Shown piece after piece: positions 1 through 6,401 of a DNA stretch of 6,923 nt (the stretch's first letter is position 1; each line of letters begins with the position of its first letter). Both the position numbers and the translations under genes were made by a program. Origin of the DNA: Chloroflexota bacterium (GTDB lineage: Bacteria; Chloroflexota; UBA5177; JANWHV01). Where the stretch lies: contig JAICHN010000280.1 in assembly GCA_025924845.1 (NCBI GenBank), positions 1-6,923 of the forward strand. Reading direction: 5' to 3'. Below the pieces are notes generated by a model. That model was not told the DNA's origin. It saw only the letters and a list, made by a program, of their open reading frames with translations, and did not search any database.

Positions 1-1181
<1,181 letters not shown>

Positions 1182-1227
1182 CGGGCACATAGGCGCACGC
1201 AGACTTGGACGCCTGTGCGTATTGTGC

Positions 1228-1271
1228 GCGGCAGGGCCGGCAGCGACTTGATCCGCTGCCGGCCCTGCTGC
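1228..1271. terminator. GC-rich hairpin between convergent gap and usp genes
   Basis: A perfect 15-bp inverted repeat (1231-1245 with 1254-1268, arm GCAGGGCCGGCAGCG) encloses an 8-nt loop. It extends by a G-T wobble and two more pairs to 1228-1271. It lies 46 nt after the gap stop codon and about 80 nt beyond the usp stop codon on the other strand, where a shared bidirectional transcription stop is expected. No T-rich tract follows it on either strand, so it is not a classical intrinsic terminator. It may act as an mRNA 3'-end stabiliser or with Rho. Confidence 0.6.
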
Positions 1272-1351
1272 TTGGAACCTGAAGATTGCCGACGCCGTGC
1301 TCGCCGCCCGTGATGTCGGATGCAGTCGACGATAATGGTGCTCCCAGTCTG

Positions 1352-2260
1352 TTATGCCCGCTCTACATCCGGCGCCTGCTCCACTTCCGTCCCGGCGGCT
1401 GTTGCGGATCCATGCAACAGAAGCACCGGTACCGAAGCGCCATGCACCACGTGATAGGCAGTGCTGCCATGCAAAAGGCGGTCAAGGCCAATCCGTCCAT
1501 GGGTAGCCATAACGATGAGATCGACGCCCCCCTGGCGAGCCGCATCAAGGATCGCCTCACCCGCCGACCCGTGTACGACCTGCTGGTCGAAACCGCCGCT
1601 ATCCACGAAGGGCTGACCCATCAGCGTAAGGTATTGCCCTAGATCCGCCGCGTTCGGTCCTATGCCCACCGAGGATGCAACGCCGAGCAAGATGACCGTT
1701 GCAGTGCCCAGCAGCGCCGGCTCGCCGGCCAGGTAGGTCGCGGCGGTTTCCGCTAGGATGGTCCCGTCGAGCGGCACGAGGATCTTGCGGAAGGGCTGCG
1801 TTTCTTCGTTTGCGGGTTTACCCTCCATCGCATGTACCAGCAGCACCGGTAGGGTTGTATTATGTAGTACATGTTGGGTGACGGAACCGGCGAGTGCCCG
1901 CTGCATGCCGGAGCGTCCACTGGTGCCCATCACGATGAGGTCCGTGCCGTACCGGCGTGTCGCGAACAAAATGGCGTCCACCGCATTAGTATCCAGTGCT
2001 TCCACCCGAACCGCCAGACCCTGTTCCTTCAGGTGCGCCTGGACTGCATCAAGATACCGCTCAGTGTCGCGTAAGGTCACGCGCAAGTGTGGAGCGGCGG
2101 TATGTAAATCCGAGGTGCTCATGGCAGATTCGGCGGCATGCGGAGCGGCCCGTACCAAGACCAGTTGCGCGCCGGTCTGCCGTGCCAGTCTCCCGGCGTG
2201 GGGCAGGGCCGACTCGGAAATCCCTGAGCCATCCAAGGGGACCAGGATCGAGTTAATCAT
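1352..2260 (-). CDS. tandem-domain universal stress protein (UspA family)
   Basis: A 302-residue cytosolic protein made of two UspA folds in tandem. UspA-family proteins bind ATP or AMP and help survival under starvation, oxidative or respiratory stress, but the exact role of this one is unknown. Domain 1 (about 1-147) opens with ILVPLDGS and has the full nucleotide-binding pattern G-2x-G-9x-G-S (Gly112, Gly115, Gly125-Ser126). Domain 2 (about 158-285) repeats ILVPLDGT and has MATHG with Gly265-Ser266. There Ala252 replaces the first Gly, and the middle of the domain is some 15 residues shorter than in domain 1. The ATG at 2260 is preferred because AGGGAG lies 6 nt before it and the fold starts directly. 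An ATG at 2299 in the same frame would add 13 charged residues without homology. A predicted promoter sits just upstream. Confidence 0.93.
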   Translation of the reverse strand: MINSILVPLDGSGISESALPHAGRLARQTGAQLVLVRAAPHAAESAMSTSDLHTAAPHLRVTLRDTERYLDAVQAHLKEQGLAVRVEALDTNAVDAILFATRRYGTDLIVMGTSGRSGMQRALAGSVTQHVLHNTTLPVLLVHAMEGKPANEETQPFRKILVPLDGTILAETAATYLAGEPALLGTATVILLGVASSVGIGPNAADLGQYLTLMGQPFVDSGGFDQQVVHGSAGEAILDAARQGGVDLIVMATHGRIGLDRLLHGSTAYHVVHGASVPVLLLHGSATAAGTEVEQAPDVERA

Positions 2261-2298
2261 TTCAAGCTCCCTCTCTCGGCGGCAAGAAGGCGTCGCCA

Positions 2299-2327
2299 TT
2301 CATACCGTGTCTCCATTTTGGCACCAA
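2299..2327 (-). promoter_or_regulatory. possible sigma70-type promoter of the usp gene
   Basis: On the minus strand TTGGTG (2322-2327) and TATGAA (2299-2304) are separated by 17 bp. Each matches four of six consensus bases. Transcription would begin near 2292, giving a leader of about 30 nt before the AGGGAG ribosome binding site and the ATG at 2260. This would let usp be expressed separately from the unknown gene upstream of it. The boxes are imperfect and the call rests on spacing and position only. Confidence 0.35.
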
Positions 2328-2384
2328 CCGATGCCGCCGTATACTGGCGAACGGCCATGATTGAGGGGGCCGAAGGTCGGGAAG

Positions 2385-2933
2385 CTAGGCGCGCGTTTGG
2401 AGGTACGCGTCCACGAACGTCTCCGCCACGACCGTTCTTGGCACGACATTCACTCCGTCGGTTCCGCCTGGGCAGGCCAGTAGTCTCATCTTCAGTTCTT
2501 GCGGGAACTCCGGCCGGCTCTTCATGATGGTTCGCTCGTCAAGGACCTCTCCCGTATCGATGTCCACCACTTTGATCCGGGCACTTCGACCCCGTTGCAC
2601 CGCCGATGCATAGGGTAGATGACCGGACACATCCGATGAGTCCAGGATTACGACGATATCCGGATTCCGCAGCGCCTTCTTGATGAAATCAAGAACCTCG
2701 TAGTCAAACTCCATCCGCTCCTCGATCACGGTCCTTCGCGTCGCTACCCCGAGGCAGGGATCGTGTGCATCGACTCGGATGATTCTGTTCGCGTGATCGA
2801 CGACTACGACTACATCCATCCCGAGTCGTTTCTGCTCCTCGACAGACGCGTCTCCCTTATACCAGTCCGCGATGTCACCTACCTTGCGCTGGCGCTCCGT
2901 GGTAGTCACCGCGAGGTCCGGCAAGATTTTCAC
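2385..2933 (-). CDS. hypothetical protein with GTG start, function unknown
   Basis: I do not recognise this 182-residue protein. It has no signal peptide or membrane segment and looks soluble with alternating beta and alpha structure. There is a charged helical N-terminus (about 11-38), a hydrophobic strand DVVVVVDHANRIIRVD (40-55), a helix with DFIKKAL (82-88), then PDIVVILDSSD (91-101) and a strand KVVDIDTGEV (121-130). Cysteines are at 60 and 154. The only acceptable start is GTG at 2933, since the frame runs back to a TAA without another ATG, GTG or TTG. It lacks a well-spaced ribosome binding site. Its GTG overlaps the stop of a small upstream ORF, suggesting coupled translation. The sustained open frame and protein-like composition support a real gene. 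The usp gene lies 124 bp downstream on the same strand, so partial co-transcription is possible. Confidence 0.7.
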   Translation of the reverse strand: MKILPDLAVTTTERQRKVGDIADWYKGDASVEEQKRLGMDVVVVVDHANRIIRVDAHDPCLGVATRRTVIEERMEFDYEVLDFIKKALRNPDIVVILDSSDVSGHLPYASAVQRGRSARIKVVDIDTGEVLDERTIMKSRPEFPQELKMRLLACPGGTDGVNVVPRTVVAETFVDAYLQTRA

Positions 2934-3019
2934 GGTCCTGCCGTACCTGTGCGTACGCTGCTTCGGTGCCGCTTACACACCCACCGGCCCAGGCCGATGC
3001 ACCAGGATGTTCTTTTCAT
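2930..3019 (-). CDS. possible 29-codon leader ORF coupled to the hypothetical gene
   Basis: An ATG at 3019 on the minus strand is preceded by AAAGGA (3028-3033) at an 8-nt spacing, the best ribosome binding site near the hypothetical gene. The frame encodes 29 residues beginning MKRTSWCIGLGRW, rich in Arg and Lys, and ends with TGA inside GTGA, whose GTG starts the downstream gene. Such 4-nt overlaps are typical of translational coupling. It may be a regulatory leader peptide, or its ribosome binding site may mark the true 5' end of the downstream gene if a base was lost or gained. The peptide is not recognisable and is not clearly secreted. Confidence 0.4.
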   Translation of the reverse strand: MKRTSWCIGLGRWVCKRHRSSVRTGTAGP

Positions 3020-3047
3020 GTCTGTCGTCCTTTCCGACTGACCACCA

Positions 3048-3071
3048 TAGGGCGAGACGCACCTCGCCCTA
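3048..3071. repeat. 9-bp perfect hairpin with 6-nt loop
   Basis: TAGGGCGAG (3048-3056) and CTCGCCCTA (3063-3071) are perfect inverted repeats around the loop ACGCAC. On the minus strand it would lie in the 5' untranslated region of the small leader ORF, some 15 nt before its ribosome binding site. It has no T tract on either strand, so it may be an RNA control element or a protein-binding site rather than a terminator. Confidence 0.5.
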
Positions 3072-3085
3072 GCGGTAAAGCCTCT

Positions 3086-3141
3086 GGCCACGGTAGGCGT
3101 GGCCTCATGGCTCCAGCTACAGCGTAGTCCTGCCCTACGCT
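3086..3141. repeat. two adjacent small hairpins
   Basis: GGCCAC (3086-3091) pairs with GTGGCC (3099-3104) around 7 nt. AGCGTAG (3121-3127) pairs with CTACGCT (3135-3141), also around 7 nt. A short direct repeat overlaps the second: CTACAGCGTAGT at 3117 and CTACAGCCGAGT at 3148, with 10 of 12 bases the same. Individually these are weak, but three hairpins in 94 bp next to a larger inverted repeat suggest a structured transcript. Confidence 0.35.
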
Positions 3142-3152
3142 TGCGATCTACA

Positions 3153-3249
3153 GCCGAGTGGCCCCTAGCGATAGGCCGGAGGTCATACTTCGCCGGTCGA
3201 TTCCCCATTGTCTTTGCGGACCCGCGCGGCAAGCTCGGGGCCACTCGGC
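3153..3249. repeat. 13-bp perfect inverted repeat enclosing 71 nt
   Basis: GCCGAGTGGCCCC (3153-3165) is exactly complementary to GGGGCCACTCGGC (3237-3249). The 3' arm can also fold on itself (GGGGCC 3237-3242 with GGCCCC 3247-3252, 4-nt loop). Its last C residues can instead pair downstream (CCCCA 3249-3253 with TGGGG 3259-3263, 5-nt loop). These three pairings exclude one another in part, as in RNA switches. The element is about 200 nt upstream of mgtA. No known riboswitch consensus could be matched by eye. Confidence 0.5.
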
Positions 3250-3339
3250 CCCAGGATATGGGGACTTTCGGCTGTCGCCCGCTGCACCACTTGCCTGTAG
3301 TTCCCGGCTCTGCATCCGTGTAGCGTGGTGACGAAAGAA

Positions 3340-3379
3340 GTGAACGCGCCCGGATTGAGTCACGCGTGAACGGGCGCGG
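3340..3379. repeat. hairpin overlapping a 14-bp imperfect direct repeat
   Basis: CGCGCCCG (3345-3352) and CGGGCGCG (3371-3378) form an 8-bp perfect stem. The same bases form a direct repeat, GTGAACGCGCCCGG (3340-3353) and GTGAACGGGCGCGG (3366-3379), which differs at two positions with a 26-bp period. The 8-bp palindrome CACGCGTG (3361-3368) lies in the loop. This could be RNA structure in the mgtA leader or a paired regulator-binding site. Confidence 0.45.
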
Positions 3380-3437
3380 CGATGCCGATACTCCGCGGGC
3401 CTACACCGGCCGGCGGCTTTTTGGCCGGTCGGCATCG
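3380..3437 (+). promoter_or_regulatory. putative antiterminator helix of an mgtA attenuator
   Basis: The unbroken 15-nt 3' arm GGCCGGTCGGCATCG (3423-3437) can pair with two upstream segments: CGATGCCGA (3380-3388) and ACCGGCC (3405-3411), with position 3429 shared. The segment 3405-3411 overlaps the 3' arm of the terminator hairpin (3408-3416), so the two folds compete. Bacterial Mg2+ transporter genes such as mgtA and mgtE are known in other organisms to be controlled by leader RNAs sensing Mg2+ or peptide translation. Whether this one senses Mg2+ is inference. Confidence 0.45.
3393..3422 (+). terminator. intrinsic terminator-like hairpin upstream of mgtA
   Basis: CCGC (3393-3396) pairs with GCGG (3413-3416) and GGCC (3398-3401) with GGCC (3408-3411), with one G-G mismatch and a 6-nt loop. 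A C and then TTTTT (3418-3422) follow directly. This is the classical order of a plus-strand Rho-independent terminator, yet it lies only 43 nt before the first mgtA start codon with no plus-strand gene ahead of it. It would stop either a leader transcript (attenuation) or a small RNA made from 3020-3422. Confidence 0.55.
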
Positions 3438-3464
3438 ATGATCACCTGTTAGAAGGCACGAAGC

Positions 3465-6152
3465 ATGTCGTGCGAGCATGGCCGGCGAATCCTGCCGAGC
3501 CAAGCCGGTGAGGAGCCTGATAGTAGAGTACGTGCCCATGGTTGGGAGCTATGTATGTCGCTAGGTCTACACGAGGAGCAGGCGCCGACGCCCGCGCACC
3601 AATCAGCACGTTCTGAACCGCTTACCATACTCGATCAAACGAAGGTTCCGTTTTGGGATCGGCCCTTGGTGGACCTCCGCGCGGCGCTCAACAGCACGGC
3701 TGCCGGCCTCTCAACGGACGAGGCCGAACGCCGCCTCGATGCCGAGGGACCGAATGAACTGAGCGTGCATGGGCACCGCGCCCTGGTTGAATTCCTGCTT
3801 TTCTTCGCCAATCCTTTGGTGCTGATTCTGCTCTTTGCCGCCGCGGTGTCGGGCGTGGTAGGTGAGTTTCTGAACGCCGCCCTGATTGTAGTCATGGTGA
3901 TGTTGAGTGTCGCCCTGAACTTCTTCCAGACATATCGCTCTCAGCGTGCGGCCGACAGCCTACGCCGCTCAGTCAGCACCACCGCCTCTATACTCAGGGA
4001 TGGGAGTTGGCGGGATGTGCCGCGGCGTGAGGTCGTCCCCGGTGATGTCGTGCGGGTTGCGGCAGGTGATCTGGTGCCGGCTGATGTACGGCTGATTGAC
4101 GCACGGGATCTCTTCGTCAACGAGGCCGCCTTGACCGGTGAGTCCTTACCGGCCGAAAAGACCATGTCCTCCGCTTCCGGCCCACGCGGGTTGGCGGACG
4201 CGGACACTGCGTTATTTCTGGGTACCTCGGTAATCAGCGGGACCGCGACCGCCCTGGTCATCGAGACGGGTGCGCGGACACAGATCGGCCACGTCGCCCA
4301 ACATCTAACCAAGCGTCCTCCCCCCACCGAATTCGAGCGCGGTACGCACGGCTTCGGCATGCTGATCATGCGCACCGTGGTGTTTCTCGTTCTCTTCGTT
4401 TTTGTGGTCAACGCGGGGATCAAACATGCGTCGGTGATCGACTCGCTGCTCTTTGCCATCGCTCTGGCCGTTGGGCTGACGCCCGAGTTCCTCCCCATGA
4501 TCATGTCGGTCACGCTCTCGGCCGGGGCGGTACGCATGGCCCGGCACAAGGTGATTGTGAAGCGCCTGTCCTCTATAGAGAACTTCGGCTCAATGAATGT
4601 GCTCTGCAGCGATAAGACCGGGACGCTCACCGAGGGTTGCATCACCCTCGAGCAGTATGTCGATACCACCGGTACACGACAAGAGCGTGTACTGCTCTTT
4701 GCCGTGCTCAACGGCGCATTCGAATCAGGGATCAAGAGCCCGTTGGATGAAGCGATTGTGCGGCACTCGCACCCCGATATCGCCGGCTACAACAAGCGTG
4801 ACGAGATCCCGTTCGACTTCAGCCGCAGGCGCTCGTCAGTGGTGGTGGAAGATACGCACGGTCCTTTGTTGGTGGCCAAGGGCGCCCCTGAGAGCATCTT
4901 GCCCGTCTGCACACGGTATGAGCGCAACGGGCAGGCTCTACCACTCGACACGGCGGCGCGCGTGCCGGCGGAAACGACCTTCCGGACCCTGAGCGCGGAT
5001 GGCTATCGGGTCCTGGCCGTGGCCTATCGCCCTGTTCCTTCGCAGTCGGCCTATGCGGTCGCGGATGAGCAAGGGCTCATCCTGGCGGGCTTCGCCGCGT
5101 TCCTGGATCCACCGCGCCGAGACGTAGCGGACACGATCGCTACCCTGCGACGGGACGGGATAACCGTGAAGATCATGACCGGTGATAATGAGCTGGTCAC
5201 GGCGTCTATCTGCCGGCAGGTCGGCCTGGATCCAGCTACGATGGTGCTTGGCACCGATCTCGAACAGATCAGCGAGGAGGCACTCGGGCCTCTCGCGGAG
5301 CGCGCCGCGGTCTTCGCCCGCGTGTCGCCCGATCAGAAGAACCGGGTGATGCGTGCGCTGCAGCGGCGTGGTCACGTCGTCGGCTTTATGGGCGACGGAA
5401 TCAATGATGCGCCGTCGCTACATAGTGCCGATGTCGGTATTTCCGTGGCGAACGCGGTCGACGTGGCCAAGGACGCGGCGGACATCATCCTGCTGGAACG
5501 ATCGCTGAGCGTGCTCCACGCCGGCCTACTTGAAGGTCGAAAGTGCTTCGGGAACATCATGAAGTACATCATGATGGGCACCAGTTCCAACTTCGGGAAT
5601 ATGTTCAGCATGGCCGGCGCGGTCGTGTTTTTGCCCTATCTCCCGATGCTGCCCTTGCAGATTCTGATTAACAACTTTCTCTACGATCTCTCGCAACTCA
5701 CCATCCCCGGCGACCGGGTCGACGACGCCTATATGGAGAATCCCAAGCGCTGGAACATCCACTTCATCCAGCGATTCATGCTCATCGTGGGGCCAGTGAG
5801 TTCGCTGTACGATTTTCTGACCTTTGGCGCGATGATCTGGCTGTTTCACAGTTCGGAGAAGCTCTTTCACACGGGCTGGTTCGTGGAATCACTTGCTACA
5901 CAGACGCTGGTAATCCTGGTGATCCGCACGGCGCTCCCACCCTGGAAAAGCCGTCCCAGCACACCGCTGATGGCGAGCGTCTTGACCAGCGTGGGCGTCG
6001 GCGTGCTCCTCCCCTTTACACCGGTCGGCGCCTCGCTGGGCTTTACGCCGCTGCCCGCGGGCTTCTTCCTCTTTCTGCTGGTCGTGGTGACCAGCTACCT
6101 GGGGTTGGTTGAGGGGATCAAGCGCTGGTTTTACCAACGCTATGCGCAATGA
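3465..6152 (+). CDS. mgtA: magnesium-translocating P-type ATPase (MgtA/MgtB family)
   Basis: Inner-membrane P3B-type ATPase expected to import Mg2+ using ATP. It has 895 residues, close to the known length of the family. Visible in order: cation-ATPase N-terminal domain (about 63-110); membrane helices 1-2 (about 110-155); actuator loop with TGES (224-227); helices 3-4 with TPEFLP (339-344); the phosphorylation site DKTGT with Asp383; nucleotide-binding KGAPES (472-477); TGDN (572-575) and GDGINDAP (643-650); then helices 5-10 with the MgtA-like SSNFGNMFS (707-715) and NNFLYDLSQ (736-744). All catalytic residues are intact. The ATG at 3465 has AGAAGG 8 nt before it. An in-frame ATG at 3555 has GGGAG 6 nt before it and would give 865 residues, equally credible because residues 1-60 have no recognised homology. 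A possible attenuator precedes the gene. Confidence 0.95.
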   Translation: MSCEHGRRILPSQAGEEPDSRVRAHGWELCMSLGLHEEQAPTPAHQSARSEPLTILDQTKVPFWDRPLVDLRAALNSTAAGLSTDEAERRLDAEGPNELSVHGHRALVEFLLFFANPLVLILLFAAAVSGVVGEFLNAALIVVMVMLSVALNFFQTYRSQRAADSLRRSVSTTASILRDGSWRDVPRREVVPGDVVRVAAGDLVPADVRLIDARDLFVNEAALTGESLPAEKTMSSASGPRGLADADTALFLGTSVISGTATALVIETGARTQIGHVAQHLTKRPPPTEFERGTHGFGMLIMRTVVFLVLFVFVVNAGIKHASVIDSLLFAIALAVGLTPEFLPMIMSVTLSAGAVRMARHKVIVKRLSSIENFGSMNVLCSDKTGTLTEGCITLEQYVDTTGTRQERVLLFAVLNGAFESGIKSPLDEAIVRHSHPDIAGYNKRDEIPFDFSRRRSSVVVEDTHGPLLVAKGAPESILPVCTRYERNGQALPLDTAARVPAETTFRTLSADGYRVLAVAYRPVPSQSAYAVADEQGLILAGFAAFLDPPRRDVADTIATLRRDGITVKIMTGDNELVTASICRQVGLDPATMVLGTDLEQISEEALGPLAERAAVFARVSPDQKNRVMRALQRRGHVVGFMGDGINDAPSLHSADVGISVANAVDVAKDAADIILLERSLSVLHAGLLEGRKCFGNIMKYIMMGTSSNFGNMFSMAGAVVFLPYLPMLPLQILINNFLYDLSQLTIPGDRVDDAYMENPKRWNIHFIQRFMLIVGPVSSLYDFLTFGAMIWLFHSSEKLFHTGWFVESLATQTLVILVIRTALPPWKSRPSTPLMASVLTSVGVGVLLPFTPVGASLGFTPLPAGFFLFLLVVVTSYLGLVEGIKRWFYQRYAQ

Positions 6153-6401
6153 GCACCGAGAGGAAGAACGAACAAGCACCACCGCACGCAGTCTCCTCCA
6201 TCGGGGTGATGTGGCCTGAGGCACGCATCTATGCTCAGGATGAGACCCTAGCGCGCCGGCAGAGGAGATCCCGCTGCGACGGGGTTTGACAGCAGATTAC
6301 GCACCTAGGTAACGTATCCGGTATGCGCGGCGTGTGACACTCGTCAGGCTGACCCGCGGCATGTCCTGTGCGTTGAGAGGTAGAGCATTAGCGACGTCGA
6401 C
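6153..6401. other. 249-bp intergenic region between mgtA and the GAF gene
   Basis: No gene is recognised. No intrinsic terminator is visible after mgtA. The best structure is an 8-bp bulged hairpin at 6215-6239 without a T tract. The right half contains a possible promoter and near-palindrome, listed separately. Confidence 0.5.
6286..6315 (+). promoter_or_regulatory. possible promoter with an overlapping near-palindrome
   Basis: A perfect -35 hexamer TTGACA (6286-6291) is followed after 18 bp by TAACGT (6310-6315), a poor -10 with three of six consensus bases. The perfect palindrome ACCTAGGT (6303-6310) lies in the spacer and is flanked by TACG (6298-6301) and CGTA (6313-6316), making a near-palindrome over 6298-6316. 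A strong -35, weak -10 and symmetric site in the spacer fit an activated promoter. Transcription would start near 6322 and read into the GAF gene. Confidence 0.35.

Larger units (their letters stand above)
3020..3464. other. 445-bp intergenic region rich in inverted repeats
   Basis: No convincing gene is seen here on either strand. The open frames present (for example 3099-3323 + and 3148-3435 -) have arginine- and serine-rich shadow compositions and no good start sites. Instead the region holds a run of hairpins (3048-3071, 3086-3104, 3121-3141), a long-range 13-bp inverted repeat (3153-3249), a hairpin with overlapping direct repeats (3340-3379) and a terminator-like structure before mgtA (3380-3437). 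The minus-strand unit starts at its left edge and mgtA at its right, so it should carry divergent promoters, but I could not pick out a convincing -10/-35 pair. It is best read as mRNA leader and regulatory DNA. Confidence 0.6.

Noticed and set aside
1758..2360. 200-codon plus-strand frame opposite usp
   Set aside because: It is the antisense shadow of a clearly conserved UspA gene, rich in Ser, Arg and Cys, with no recognisable domain.
2930..3244. 104-codon minus-strand frame upstream of the hypothetical gene
   Set aside because: Its N-terminal 75 residues are low-complexity Arg/Ser/Ala-rich and run through the hairpin region. Only the last 29 codons, with their own ribosome binding site, are kept as a possible leader ORF.
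3063..3437. Known M-box, cobalamin or manganese riboswitch
   Set aside because: I could not find the conserved core motifs of these classes by eye. A covariance-model search would settle it, so no named class is claimed.
3020..3464. CRISPR array, tRNA or mobile element
   Set aside because: There are no regularly spaced identical repeats, no cloverleaf with a CCA-like end, and no transposase or flanking target duplications. The repeats seen are local hairpins.
3941..4735. 264-codon minus-strand frame inside mgtA
   Set aside because: It lies opposite catalytic MgtA sequence and has a Ser/Thr/Arg-rich composition typical of antisense GC-rich frames.
6215..6239. Terminator after mgtA
   Set aside because: The stem is only 8 bp with a bulge and has no T tract.
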